Source: Psococerastis gibbosa (taxonomy: Eukaryota; Arthropoda; Insecta; Psocodea; Psocidae). Taken from it: a DNA stretch of 64,000 nucleotides. The DNA lies in assembly GCA_963971405.1 (NCBI GenBank), contig OZ020489.1:10602001-10666000 (forward strand), in the 5' to 3' direction. The stretch's first letter is position 1. Every line of letters starts with the position of its first letter. Below, piece by piece: positions 32,019 to 42,930 of the stretch. The notes beneath the pieces were generated by a model. The model made no database searches and was not told where the DNA came from. It saw nothing but the letters and a program-made list of their open reading frames with translations. The position numbers were made by a program, and so were the translations under genes.

Positions 32019-32398
32019 GGCGCCCATTCCATTGACCGGCTAGGGCTATTTCCAAAAACAGTGACGTGGTAGCAGACATTCAAGACTTAGGTTGCGTCTC
32101 CACCGATCTCGCATTGCAGAATGCAAATGACATTGACGGAAATTAGAATTTTTCTTTTTATAGAAATCTATTAAAATGTTCGTACTTAACATTTCCCATG
32201 ACGCCATTTTTTAATTTTAGTTTGTTTGTGTTTTTACTGTATGCTCATTGATCAATTTTAACTATGGCATAGAGGAAAATAAACATTTCCGTCAAGTCTG
32301 CAATGCGAGGTCGGTGGAAACGCCACCTAAGTCTTGAATGTCTGCTACCACGTCACCGTTTTTGGAAATAGCCCTAGCCGGTCAATGGAATGGGCACT
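32019..32398. mobile_element. MITE-T copy (380 bp), TAA target duplication
   Basis: Left terminus GGCGCCCATTCCATTGACCG after TAA (32016-32018). The right terminus ends GGGCACT before TAA (32399-32401). The interior keeps AAATGACATTGACGGAAATT and its inverse. Confidence 0.87.
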
Positions 32399-32689
32399 TA
32401 ATGACCTTACAGAGGATGGCTATTTGCATTATTAACTGCAATAGCCGTATTTGGGGCTGAGTTTAGTCATATTGCCCGTCATTTGTAACTTCTTAATTAC
32501 AAGATTCTGGGCTCGCCATTAATCATGAATGCTTCTATTGGTTAAATGGTTCTTCTGAATTATGTACATTAAGCCATGCCCCATCAATGGTGGTCAGAGC
32601 GCCTTTTGCAAGGAGGGTTGGGGCTTTTGATGGCTTCTTAGAATATTCTTTTTTTTTTTTTTATAAAAAGATAAATCGCTTACAAACAA
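32399..32689. other. Unassigned
   Basis: No feature recognised. Confidence 0.3.
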
Positions 32690-32835
32690 TTTAATGAATG
32701 TATCCGATTGATCTTTTCAGTCGCCTCGGTAGGTTATTACCCGTGATGAGTACGACACGTCTCCGATTGCATGGCGTGTAAAGACTCGCACAAGTGCAAG
32801 CACGTTACCACCTGGCCATCGAAGTCGATATATAA
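32690..32835 (-). mobile_element. SINE-A copy
   Basis: On the minus strand it reads CTTCGATGGCCAGGTGGTAA, CGTGCTTGCACTTGTGCGAG, CATGCAATCGGAGACGTG and GGCGACTGAAAAGATCAATC, followed by the ATACATTCATTAAATTGTT end seen in the other copies. Confidence 0.7.
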
Positions 32836-33120
32836 CGTGCGTCCCAGCCGCATTTTATTAAATTATAATGCAAGATGTATGAGTTGCGCCATTAGCTAGT
32901 GGAAACACATTGATTCTGAAACGTAGCAACCTGCAGTCCGATCAATTCGATCAATTTGAAGAGGTTCCATCCAATTTAGTGCTATGTTTATTGGCCTCAA
33001 TGGCCGTGTGCATGATAGCTGATATTGCCAGTAACCTATCAGATCTTCATACTTGCTCGTCTGACGGGATTTGATAATTGTGTGAGGCGGTTATTGAGTT
33101 GCTGGTACATAGTGGATAAT
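32836..33120. other. Unassigned
   Basis: No feature recognised. Confidence 0.3.
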
Positions 33121-33225
33121 GTGATGAATCAGTAGAATCCGGGATGATAGGCCGTGGTCGTTCATCCCGGATTCTACTAATTCATCACGTAACTCCGGCC
33201 GTGAAAGCCTTTGTAATTATAAAGT
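33121..33225. repeat. Short foldback related to the 3.6-kb hairpin
   Basis: Arms 33121-33146 and 33163-33188 (26 bp each, one mismatch) are separated by a 16-nt spacer containing GGCCGTGGTCG. It shares GTAGAATCCGGGATGATAGG and the end ACTCCGGCCGTGAAAGCC with the elements at 3638 and 14155. It is an internally deleted copy. Confidence 0.75.
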
Positions 33226-33260
33226 GGATAGTGACATTGACTTCTGTAAAGGAAGCCAAT

Positions 33261-33395
33261 TGGGCCCCATTTCGGCACCTATTCACCTCTGTCTTATTTG
33301 AGGATGCCCGGTGTGGCTGCGGAGCTCTTCAGGATACCGCCCACCTGCTGGTCTGCCCACTACAGCCGTCTTGTCCCTGTACAATTCACGACCTG
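33261..33395 (+). mobile_element. LINE-J C-terminal fragment
   Basis: The frame reads WAPFRHLFTSVLFEDARCGC and then GALQDTAHLLVCPL. This CxCG...H..CP pattern is typical of the zinc-knuckle-like end of LINE reverse transcriptases. No stop-free extension either side. Confidence 0.55.
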
Positions 33396-34072
33396 CATAG
33401 TAGTAGTGGTATTTTGTAGTCGGGACCCAGGCCTCAATTTGGGCCCATACCCCAGCGAATCTTGCCATGGCCATGGCCAGGGGTTGGACTACTGGAGCCC
33501 GACCTGCATGAGTCAAACGACAAAGCCGTCCAAGATGCTTGATTTCGGACAACCCATTAATGCGTGTCTCCCCGGACACGCGAAGTAAGAAGTCTGTCTT
33601 ATTGGAAGTAATTATTCATAAGAATGAATTGGCTGAAGCCAAGTCGTTCGGAATCCAGTATAATCAGGAGGTCCCCTGAATCATATCATAGCAAGTTCAA
33701 ACACTAAGGCTTGGCTCTATGATCCATAACAGAACCCTTGGTCATGCAAAAATCGTGCGAACGGTAGAGATTGTGTTATGTATGAATTGAGAGTCCATTG
33801 ACAACCTGAAGGGGTTACCAACAGGATATAGAAAGAAGAAGATGTATGTGTTGGCGCTCGTGGTTTCTATTGTGATGTAAGGTAGAAATTTTCCAACCCT
33901 CGCGCTGTTTATATTTCAACTGCCTGAATACCAGCAAGGAAAACAGCGGATGCCAATACAAAAGGTTTAGCTTACTCCAGGCGCTGGAAAACATGACAGG
34001 GGCGGAACAAAACCCCATGTTGCGTCCACTAACCCATCCACCTGGCTCAATACCTTTAAAAACTATATATGT
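33396..34072. other. Unassigned
   Basis: It includes a small R3 piece near 33645-33675 (GTTCGGAATCCAGTATAATC) and a possible LINE tail ending AGAAAGAAGAAG near 33830. No gene seen. Confidence 0.4.
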
Positions 34073-34085
34073 ATGGCTGGGGGCA

Positions 34086-34278
34086 ACATCGACCAGGTCG
34101 ATCTGATTGACTTGCCATTAAAGGACATGGTTGTCTTTGCTAACAAGGTTAAGTTGTAGCTTTTCAACAGCTAATTAAGTGGCAATTGCTATGATATGAA
34201 TGATTGGGATGTGATTCCAATAGTTATGCCGTTCAAAGGGTCCCCAGACCTATGTCAGCTCAACACTAAATAATAATA
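34086..34278 (+). mobile_element. LOA-type LINE 3' end with 13-bp target duplication
   Basis: This is a 193-bp 5'-truncated copy of the element at 56178-58396. It encodes IDQVDLIDLPLKDMVVFANK, then a premature stop replaces the Leu-Leu before the normal end, and it finishes in TAAATAATAATA. ATGGCTGGGGGCA is duplicated at 34073-34085 and 34279-34291. The clean duplication fixes the 3' end of the family. Confidence 0.9.
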
Positions 34279-34291
34279 ATGGCTGGGGGCA

Positions 34292-34954
34292 TGATTGGAT
34301 TCAATAGTATGTTATTTCTGATTCGAAGAGCAAATTGGAGTACCCCACTACCCGTTTTTTGTGCAAAATCAGTTTTCACAGGGAGTATCGATCGAAAAGC
34401 CGGAAAAAATAGCCATTAAATTAGCAGAAATACTCCTCTAAATTTTGATATCATTCACTAAAACCAATTGGCCACAGTTCTTTAACTCCTTCCTCAGGGC
34501 TACCATACCCATTGTTTTTTGTACAAATCAAAATCAATAATTATGGCCAATCTGTGTTAGAAACAGCCTAACATGTACACCTAAACTTAAATTAAAACAC
34601 GAAGTATGGCGGCTGCAACTGGCGAAGAAAGGCGGCGTCAAGGCAAATGGTGGAATGTTGCAGCGGCAATGTTTCTTAACTGACAAGAGCCAGTTGATGC
34701 AAGGCTTTTTTGGCAGGGTCACGCAGCAATAAGCTTTGGTAACATACTTCTATAAAAGTTTGATATCATTTTAAGCCTTCTTCGAAGGATAATTCAGTAA
34801 AGATTGAGGGGATTCCAGGAATCGTGATTTGATGGAATATTGGACGGAAGTTGGAAAGTATCGGAAGACCACGCCCATCCCCCCCCCCCTGTTCCTTCCC
34901 ACCACCCTAACACTTCTAAATGGGTCCTAATCTTCAATGCTAAGAGTTTATTTT
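34292..34954. other. Unassigned
   Basis: No gene seen. A C10 run lies near 34880. Confidence 0.35.
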
Positions 34955-35735
34955 GCTCCCTTAGTTCTTTGTTAGCATAAGAAAAGCTTTGTGACGATCG
35001 AAATTGTCGATTTCGAGATTTCAGTATATTTACACGTTTTGAGGTCCCAGGAACCAAAATATTGGTTTTAGCGAAATGTTTGCCTGTGGGTCGGTTTGTT
35101 TGTCTGTTCATCTATTAATGATGTTCTAACTACTCAGTGGATTTTCATTAAATTTGGCATGTAAACAAAAACTTAAACACTAAAATCATGCCTCGGAACG
35201 TTTTTTTTATTTTGGGCTAACTAAATTATGGGAGGTTTTACCCTCAAAAAACCCCCCAAAAACGGTTAAAAAAATTTTCAACGATTTTCTTTAAATTCAC
35301 ATGTAACGTAGTTTTTATTAATGTTAACCGAGCGCAATAGGTCGCTTGCCTATCGATGGTTTGGTTTTGGGGGCAAAAAATAAAAAGACTTTAATTAATT
35401 TTTCCGCGGGACCTTTCTGTCGATGCTTTCTAACTGGTATGTTTTTGGTGTTAAATAGAGTAAAAAAACATGTCCCCCTCCCCAAATTGAGTTAGTCCAA
35501 AATAAAAAGCAAAAGTCCCGAGGTAAGATTTTTGTGAACCCACATGCCGAATTTCATCAAAATCCACTGGGTAATTTAGCCCACAATGCGACGAACAGAC
35601 ACAGACAGGCAGACATTTCGTAAAAACCACTTTGGTTCCTGGGACCTCAAAACGTGTAACTTCACTTAAATCCCAAAATCGAAAATTTTGACGATCACAA
35701 AGCTTTTTTTATACTCGTATTTGTATGGGAAAGCA
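34955..35735. repeat. R7 foldback copy
   Basis: The left part (about 34975-35260) and the inverse right part (about 35470-35720) are both the R7 end with ACGTTTTGAGGTCCCAGGAA, CTTTGTGACGATCGAAATT-like and TTTGGGCTAACT(A/C)AATT. Each carries a purine/pyrimidine run of the GACAGACA type. There is no coding frame. Confidence 0.65.
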
Positions 35736-36289
35736 TTGAGTGTAAACATTTACAGAAACGGGGAAAATGTGTTGTTTGCCCACACATTGAATATTATTCA
35801 AACAAGAATATTAGTGTTCGTATAATATTCAATGACTGAGCGACCAGTAGTTTAAATTGAAATGTGGTTTTTGCAATATTGCAATACAATACAATATGGT
35901 ATGCGAAGTTACAAAAATCAGCGACAGAAGCCAACGAAATTACTCATCCTTTCATAAGCAAAAGCCCGCGCATATTTTAGTGCCAGCTTACCCCGTGATT
36001 TGCTAATGACACGCTTTCAGCAACACCAAAGGGGTTGTACCCGGTGATAATAGCTGGATTATTGGGGATTTCCCCCAAGCCCCTCCACCTCTAATTGAGC
36101 TAAAAGTCTGCGCCAAACATTATCGTATTATGGGGGATTTGCATTTTCAAATTCGCCATAACTTTTGAACAATGCTTCGTGCTTGAGCTCTCGATGTCAG
36201 AGAGGAATCTGGACACTGTTGCTAATAATTGTCGTCTCAATGACGGCGTACATTCCATGATGAAGATGATGTGATGTTTGCTGTTGACA
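35736..36289. other. Unassigned
   Basis: No gene seen. The 141-residue minus frame at 36100-36525 is antisense to LINE-F for much of its length. Confidence 0.35.
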
Positions 36290-36480
36290 AGAATGATTGG
36301 GAGAAAATGTACAAAGCAAGCATGACAGGAAGACGACTGGCCGGACGTACTCGAAAACTCTGGAAGAATGAGTTGGAGTTGGGAGTCCGTCGATGGTGGA
36401 ACGTTGTACAAAACCGAGATGACTGGAGCAGTGATGTTGAGTAGGCCAAAGCTCATCAAGGGCTGTAGAAGAAGAAGAAG
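36290..36480 (+). mobile_element. LINE-F 3' fragment
   Basis: It encodes GRRLAGRTRKLWKNELELGV, RRWWNVVQNRDDWSSDVE, stop, and AKAHQGL-stop, then a GAAGAAGAAGAAG tail. The same family recurs at 61720-61885. The basic patch and GVRRWW are typical of a LINE RT carboxyl end. Confidence 0.65.
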
Positions 36481-36685
36481 ATGGAGTGGGGCAGTTATGT
36501 TGAAGGTGTCAACCAGCCTGACCACCCGAGAAAAGAATATCTACAGCAAGTGATGGAGGATGTAGTGGCCAATACATACGTGGAGCAGCTGAAGAAGGCG
36601 TGCCAGGATCGAGGGGAGTGGAGGCATCGATGCCCCATGTTTCTGTCAACCTACCAGTCGGCTGTAACTTGAAGAAGAAGAGAAG
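36481..36685 (+). mobile_element. LINE-E 3' fragment adjoining LINE-F
   Basis: Starts directly after the LINE-F tail. It encodes YVEGVNQPDHPRKEYLQQVM, EDVVANTYVEQLKKACQDRG and EWRHRCPMF, ends SAVT-stop, and has tail TTGAAGAAGAAGAG. The 54468-54960 copy has the same end. Confidence 0.7.
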
Positions 36686-36904
36686 TTATGTTGAAGCTCC
36701 GATGCTGGACCTGTCTTATTTCGCTGCGTGGTTTTTTTTAAACATCGAAAATAAGGTCCTGCTTATTCCAAAGTAAACATATGGCGTATTGATTGTAACT
36801 GTAATTCGTGTATTTTTTTAAAAACATTTATAACATGTCTACAGGTATATATCTGACACTTCCAGTTCCATAACATTTACAACATCAGAACTTTTACATA
36901 CTTA
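36686..36904. other. Unassigned
   Basis: No feature recognised. Confidence 0.3.
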
Positions 36905-37265
36905 TTAAGCAATATTACCTCCGATGGCAAGGCGAACCAAGAGATCAAGAGTAGAGTACACCAAGCGAAAGTGACTTTCAACAAAATCTAAAATTCTTGA
37001 GTCAATCAACATAACCCTTTGACTAAGAAAACTAATGTTAAAGTCTCTGGTTTGGAGCATTGCACTGTACAGATGTGGAACATGGTGTATTTTAAGTGTG
37101 AAATACCTACAAAATAACAACTCGAAGCATTTGGGTTGTGTTGCTATCGTTTCACGCAACGAATGCCTTGGGAAGCCCATGTTACCCATGAGGAGGTTCT
37201 AGCCAGAATAAGCGAAAGCAAACTCTGGTTGCATCCATGTACAAGAAGAGCTCGCTGGATCGGAG
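36905..37265 (+). mobile_element. LINE-E reverse transcriptase fragment, decayed
   Basis: The plus strand reads ITSDGKANQEIKSRVHQAKV, TFNKI, stops, LEHCTVQMWN, LEAFGLCCYRFTQRMPWEAH, VTHEEVLARISESK and RRARWIGG. This is the typical order for the post-palm part of a LINE RT, with several stops and frameshifts. Confidence 0.7.
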
Positions 37266-37651
37266 GACGTAGTACGTACGTGGATGGACCGAGAGAGCAG
37301 GAAGATGGCATTTCGAGATTCGAGAATCGAGAATTGTTGAGTGTTTTATTATTATATAAATATATATATAAATTACACCACAGCGTTAGGCTTCCACCAC
37401 CAGCTTTCTTGCAGCCCAATACAATGCACAATCTGGTGAAATCTGCTATTGACGAGAGCCGGGCACGTCTTAAGGTGTTTTCTGTCCATCTCTTCCCGGA
37501 TGTCGCATAAAGGCTCCTCAGCTACACCTATACGGGGAAGATGTTTTTGAAGGTAGTCATGACCCGTATAGTTAGCCTAAATTCCGCCACTCTTTGAGTG
37601 TGACCACAGAAGAATAGGAAGTAAACAAGTAAGCAAGATTCAAAAGAACCG
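37266..37651. other. Unassigned
   Basis: No gene seen. A TATATAAATATATATATAAA patch lies near 37352. Confidence 0.3.
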
Positions 37652-38506
37652 GTCCGAGTTCACTCGAACATGCTTTCCAATTTATCAAAATTATTAGATA
37701 GAGAAAATTAGTAATTTTATGGCAAATATTTTTCCTATGGTTAAATTTCCGATGTCTCGGGGGGGGGGGGGGGGGGCGGTTGTCCACCTGACGTCACTGG
37801 AAGTGAGGTAAATTCTCGATAGGTCAAACAAACACATTAATTACCACACAGCAATAATGGCAGGGCATGCAATGCATTTGAGCGCGAATTTTCTATCATT
37901 TTTTTCAAAAAATAATTTTTTGGGCAAAACCAAATATTTTTTTGGGAAAGCAACCTATCCGGTTTCGTTACTCAATTTAACACCTAAAACATGCTTGAAG
38001 GTAGAAATCATCCATAGAAAGGTTTCGCATTTTTTAGTCATTTTTTCATTAAAATTTAGTTATTTTTATTTTTTTACCCCCAGAAGCAAACTATCAAGGG
38101 GCAAGCGACCCCCGCATTTTGTCAACATTAATAACGACTACAATCTACGAGAGAATTTAAAAGAAATCGTTGGAGCCGTTTTGGAGAAATAATTTTTTTA
38201 GACGTTTTTTTGGAGTTTTTTGAAAATAAAACCCCCCCAAATTGAGTTAGCCCAAAAAAAAAAATGGTCCCGAGGCATGATTTTTGTAAACCTACATGCC
38301 AAATCTCACTCAAATCCACCGAGTAGTTTGCCCGGAAATCGACGAACAGACAGACCGACAGACCGACCGACAGACAGACATTTTGTAAAAACCACTTTTT
38401 TGGGTTCCTGGGACCTCAAAACGTGTAAATCCGTTGAAATCTCGGAATCGAAAATTTCGACCATCACAAAGCTTTCCTTATACTACGTATAAATTGGAAA
38501 GCAACA
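37652..38506 (-). repeat. R7 copy, long form
   Basis: Left end AAAAGAACCGGTCCGAGTT leads to GCTTTCCAATTTAT. The right end reads CGTATAAATTGGAAAGC. Inside are GTTCCTGGGACCTCAAAACG and a CAGACAGACCGACAGACCG array. The two ends share GCTTTCCAATTTAT as a short inverted terminus with the copy at 40645. A G18 run at about 37759-37776 interrupts it. Confidence 0.65.
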
Positions 38507-39094
38507 ATGGCAAGATAATGCGTGACCCTCGCACGCCTCACGGTACGAGGGAGCGCAACCATTATTAATAAAAAAACTGTCTAAACATTAGATCGAGGTA
38601 AATACACGTTTATTTATTTATTATTATTATTAATTCGTAAATGCCGTCAGAAGAGTCTGATTGAATATCAATAGCAATACAGAGATAAGGCAATTATATG
38701 AGGAACTAATAATCCAATAATTACTTATTAACCAATGAAACCCAATATCCACGAATTCTTTGAAGGCAATGGAAATACAAGGGAGCAAAATACAAAGCAA
38801 TGGCAAGATACAAGGCAATAAAAGGGAGTTAAATGAAATTGTAATTTGTATATACCTACCTCTTTCATTAGCCGTGGTTGTAATTTGAAGGGATGTTGAG
38901 GTACAGTACGTGGGTTTCAGCACTTGCTTTGTATAAAATAAAAAATATAAATAAATAAATAAAACATTCTTAGCTTTGATAGTGTCACTCTCCGATTTAT
39001 TTATAATGATTGTTTTTTAATGTTTTTTTGTAACAATTATAACGGCTACGAGGCAAGTCCCCTCCACAGGGTGCACTTAGTGTGGCCCTAGCCG
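38507..39094. other. Unassigned
   Basis: Short microsatellites (TTTA/ATT near 38610-38630, AATA near 38949-38962). No gene. Confidence 0.35.
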
Positions 39095-39290
39095 GCCGCC
39101 TTACCAAGTTGAATCCAGCGGACCAGAGCAGGTTCAAAGATGCAGATAACTTGGTCGTGTGCACAGTGCCGGTAGGGAAACATGGTAGGACTTGTCCCGG
39201 TCACCTCCGAACTAATCGTGTGACTTCACTGTGTTTCCTAAGTGGTTCGGAATCCACTATAATCAGGAGGTCCCCTGTCCTATGGGCCCA
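39095..39290 (+). repeat. R3 copy, partial
   Basis: Contains ACCAAGTTGAATCCAGCGGA, CTTGGTCGTGTGCACAGTGC and GGTTCGGAATCCACTATAAT. Confidence 0.65.
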
Positions 39291-39679
39291 CACCGTGGCC
39301 TGTGACTGTGTCCAACCATACTACGACCACTAGTGTGGCCCTTCTGGTATTTAGTGATTATATTATGTTTTAATTAATTAATTAATACTCAAATACTCAA
39401 TTGTGCCTATAATTACGAGTATGTTCCGCAATTGCAGCCCTTCCACAGATTTATTAAGCACAGCACTTCACAATAATTAGGCTGCTACATTTATAGTCAC
39501 TATACAAGCAGCTTATTTATTTAACCATATTCACTTTGTATTGGTATTTGCTTCATTAACCTTTTCATAATTAAATGTGCCATTGGCTTGGATGTTTTTA
39601 TTATTCTGTATTTTTCCTCCGCTATATTTAATCAATTTGGCTTGTTAGCCCTAACTGCAGCCTTGGCTTTTTGTTTTGC
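39291..39679. other. Unassigned
   Basis: No gene seen; TAATTAATTAATTAAT at about 39371-39386. Confidence 0.3.
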
Positions 39680-39975
39680 TTTCCAACGCCTGCTTTCAGC
39701 ATTTCTGCTTTGAGCAACCCTTTCAGCCTGGTGATGGGAGTGAGTCTATTTATAAATACTCTAAGGGCAGTCTCTTTCATCTCAGGTAGAAAGGGTGTTT
39801 ACTGACACGGTGGACCTCCTAATTATAGTGGATTCTGAACCACTTGGGGAACATAACAAAGTCACACGATTAATTCGGAGGTGACCAGGACTAGACCAGG
39901 ACTGGCACTCTCAGCGCGTTTTAATGCCCCACTATGTTCCCCTGCCAATGCAGTGCACACTACCGTTGGCACTAG
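39680..39975 (-). repeat. R3 copy, inverted relative to 39095
   Basis: On the minus strand it carries GGTTCAGAATCCACTATAAT and GCAGGGGAACATAGTGGGGC. It and the copy at 39095 form an inverted pair about 400 bp apart. Confidence 0.65.
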
Positions 39976-40189
39976 CTTTTTATCAGCAGGTTCAGCTCAG
40001 CAGGTTTCACATTGTGTCCCTCTGGTTACATATTTCTTCAGCTGTTTAGCTGTGTCAGCCACTGGATTGTTCCTGTTTTTGCTCAGCTAAAGTCCGGGTT
40101 TCATTGGTCCCTGTAGCGTAAACCCTTCATGAACCGTCTAAAAAGTTTCCAACACTTCTCATCTGGTGTTTGCAGATTCAGCTAAGCTT
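39976..40189. other. Unassigned
   Basis: No feature recognised. Confidence 0.3.
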
Positions 40190-40385
40190 TTTAGCAGTCT
40201 CTATAAATAAATAAATAAATAAATGTATACTAAATATTTCTGTTAAATTATACAAACAAGTAATCAACAAGAAAGTATAAAGTAAAATCGTCAAAATATC
40301 TAAAGCAGGTAGTTGTATTTGTGCTAGTGCCTCAGTGACTGCGTAGAAAGCTTTCTCTACGAGATGGTCTCTAAGCATTTACACG
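40190..40385 (-). mobile_element. LINE-H 3' end with (TTTA)n tail
   Basis: The minus strand encodes LRDHLVEKAFYAVTEALAQI, the carboxyl end found also at 51800-52145 (NHLLEKAFYTVTEAL). It ends in a TTTATTTATTTATTTA tail at about 40204-40224. Confidence 0.7.
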
Positions 40386-40644
40386 GTCACTGAGGCCATC
40401 AAACATACCAACAGTGTTCAGATTGTTCTCTTTGACAATTTGCCGCAAGTCAGAGATTGCAGTAGGAAGCAACAAGCTATGCCGATGACTTCGCTACATA
40501 GCCCAACATGGGTCAAATTTAATTAATATTGCAGGGGAAACCTACAAAAGCTGAACCGCTTGGCTCGTGAGGTGTAGAATGCTGCGATGAACATTTCTGT
40601 GAAAAACCCAACGAGCAAGGATCATTCCTTAGGTTAACCCCTTA
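40386..40644. other. Unassigned
   Basis: No feature recognised. Confidence 0.3.
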
Positions 40645-41095
40645 TTGCTTTCCAATTTATACGTAGTTTAAGGAAAGCTTTGTGATGGTCGAAATTTCTG
40701 ATTCCGAGATTTCAACGGAATTACACGTTTTGAGGTCCCAGGAACCAAAAAAAGAGATTTTTGCAAAATGTCTGTCTGTCGCTCTGTCTGTCTGTCTGTA
40801 TGTATGTCTGTATGTCTGTCTGTTCATCTATTTCTGGGGAAACTACTCGGCCGACTTTGATGAAATTTTGCAAGTAGGTTTACAAAAATTATGCCTCGAG
40901 TCCATTTTTTTATTTTGGGCTAACTCAATTTGGGGGGGTTTTATTCTCAAAAAACTAAAAAAAAGTCTAAAAAAATTATTTAAACGATTTTAACGATTTT
41001 TAACTATAGGAATATTATTTGCCATGAAAGTACTAATTTTTTCTATCTACTAATTTATAAATTGGAAAGCACGTTCGAGTAAACTCGGACCGGTT
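40645..41095 (+). repeat. R7 copy, compact form with both ends
   Basis: It starts TTGCTTTCCAATTTATACG and ends ATAAATTGGAAAGC followed by ACTCGGACCGGTTCTTTT. Internal ACGTTTTGAGGTCCCAGGAA and a TCTGTCTGTCTGTATG array are present. About 450 bp and non-coding; it looks like a non-autonomous DNA element with a short GCTTTCCAATTTAT inverted terminus. Confidence 0.65.
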
Positions 41096-41524
41096 CTTTT
41101 ACTGAGCTTAAAGCAAATAGTACGATAAATAAAATAGGAAAAGTAATAAAACATGTCTGGTGGAATACTATTCCCTCTATATGTAGAACACTACCTGAAC
41201 GTCCGTGGTACAAAATGTCTATAAGGGGCGAAAAAAGAAAATTGCTAATTTAAAAGAGAGCAAAACGAAAAAAAAGGAATTAGCAGAAGACACCACTGAC
41301 CATGTTTTCTCGACAGCTCCAATGAGGAGAGAAGTACTAGCAGGGGAGAAGAGCGGTGAAGGGAGGGAGGTTTACCGCTCACTTCTTACCTTAATTACAT
41401 TTAGAGAGCCACCCTTAATTGCTTTCCAACCCTTTTCTAAACATACGTACTGTATGCGCTTTTTAGGGTGGCTTTGACCAACCAGGCATGCATCCAAAAC
41501 TGGCAGTTAGTGGTCAGTGAGGCG
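41096..41524. other. Unassigned
   Basis: No gene supported. A Lys-rich frame at 41205 is low complexity. Confidence 0.3.
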
Positions 41525-41970
41525 ATGCTTTGAGATGTGGTACTTACTTTACTTTCCGTGTCCGGACCGTCAGATCATTTTCCAAAACTTTGCGGCCTTG
41601 ATGGCGTTGAGATGTGGTGCTATAGATTTAAGAAGAATCTTGAAAATATCATGGACATACCATGTAACCAACGAAGACGTTCTTCTTAGAATAAACGAAA
41701 AGAGATCTTTTATTACCGCCATTTTTCTAAGAAGGGACAAATAGATGTGGTATATTCCGAGGCATGAAGGACTCCTCATCGTTGAGGGTATGGTCGAAAG
41801 CACCAATTCAAGAAAACCACGGAGGAAGGAGTACCTAGATGATGTCATGAAGGATCTTTAGGATGCGACACCTACCGTGTACTAAAAAAGGACCTCACAA
41901 GATAGACAAGAATGGAGAAGGAGATTGAAACGCTGCAAACCAATCGATAGATTGAAACTCCAGAAGAAGA
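41525..41970 (+). mobile_element. LINE-E 3' region
   Basis: About 41538-41600 (CCGTGTCCGGACCGTCAGAT, AACTTTGCGGCCTTGATGGC) is a repeat also found at 51411. It is followed by coding remains LRRILKISWTYHVTNEDVLL, RINEKRSFITAIFLRRDK, stop, RKPRRKEYLDDVMKDL, and finally CKPIDRLKLQKKRR. It is interrupted by at least three stops. Confidence 0.65.
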
Positions 41971-42109
41971 GGCGAAGCAAGTCTGATGGGAGTTGAAGGG
42001 TTGCTTAAAGCAGAAACGCTGACAGCGGGCGTTGGAAAACCAACGCAACCAATAAGCCAACACACTCTCTTTTCTCCTGTATGTACTCGTGAATGTCTAG
42101 TTATCAGAA
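41971..42109. repeat. R3 tail fragment
   Basis: GGTTGCTTAAAGCAGAAACG and AGCGGGCGTTGGAAA match the right end of R3. Confidence 0.5.
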
Positions 42110-42475
42110 GACCTCAAACCCCCAGCCTATAGCCAGATGACATCCGCTCGGCAGGAGCAATGGCTATCCCAGGAGATATAAGCTCAGAACAGTCACGCCG
42201 AAGCTTGGTAGTTGGAAGCCTGCGTGCATGAGATGGCCTTGGCTCGGCTACGAATAGGCCGCACACGACACACGCATGGTCGTCTGATGGCAGGTACACT
42301 ATCTACACCGTGTGACTCATGTGGGAAGCTATTGGTTGAACATCTTCTGGTAAATTTCAGGCTGCTCTCCTCATATCGCCGGTGGCCACCGCAGGCGACG
42401 ATGGGTGACATTCTAGGTCTAAGTCCAACGCCTGTATGTAATCGCAAATGCCTAGCTAAGTCCCTATGCTAGTAA
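42110..42475 (+). mobile_element. LINE-I C-terminal fragment
   Basis: Frames carry PGDISSEQSRR, then EMALARLRIGRTRHTHGRLM, AGTLSTPCDSCGKLLVEHLL and VNFRLLSSYR. The LxRLRxGxTRxTHxxLM...CxxC...VEHxL pattern is a hallmark of the segment after RT in Jockey-like and related LINEs. At least one frameshift. Confidence 0.7.
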
Positions 42476-42574
42476 AAATTTTAATACAGACTTGCGCCTT
42501 ACCAGTATATGATAAGGACTTCTCCCATAAGTGTCTGTCTCAGCGAAAGATCTTTGGTTAGCGTAAGAGAACCG

Positions 42575-42930
42575 CCAACGGCCTTACCATGTTGATTCCA
42601 TCAGAGCAGAGCATGTTTCAAACTGCGGCAACTTGGTAGTGTGCACAGCGTTGGCAGGGGAACCTGGTGGGACATGATAACTCGCTCAGGCAGTATAAGT
42701 CGAGTCCTGGTCACCTCCGATTTAATCGTGTGACTTTACCATGTTCCCCAAGTGGTTCGGAATCCACTATAATCAGGAGGTCCACCCTGTTAGTCAACTC
42801 CCCTTTCCCCGAGGTGAAAGAGAAAGGTGCCTCAAGTTAACAAACAGACTCACTCCCCCCGCCGGGCTGACAGGGTTGCCTAAAGCAGAAATGCTGAAAG
42901 CAGGCGTTAGAAACAACAGCGTAAGAGAAC
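42575..42930 (+). repeat. R3 copy, best preserved
   Basis: Runs from GGCCTTACCATGTTGATTCC to GCTGAAAGCAGGCGTTAGAA and serves as the reference for the R3 family. The 74-residue frame in it is not conserved in the other copies. Confidence 0.75.

Noticed and set aside
36100-36525. 141-residue minus frame
   Set aside because: Mostly antisense to LINE-F; no family resemblance or splice context.
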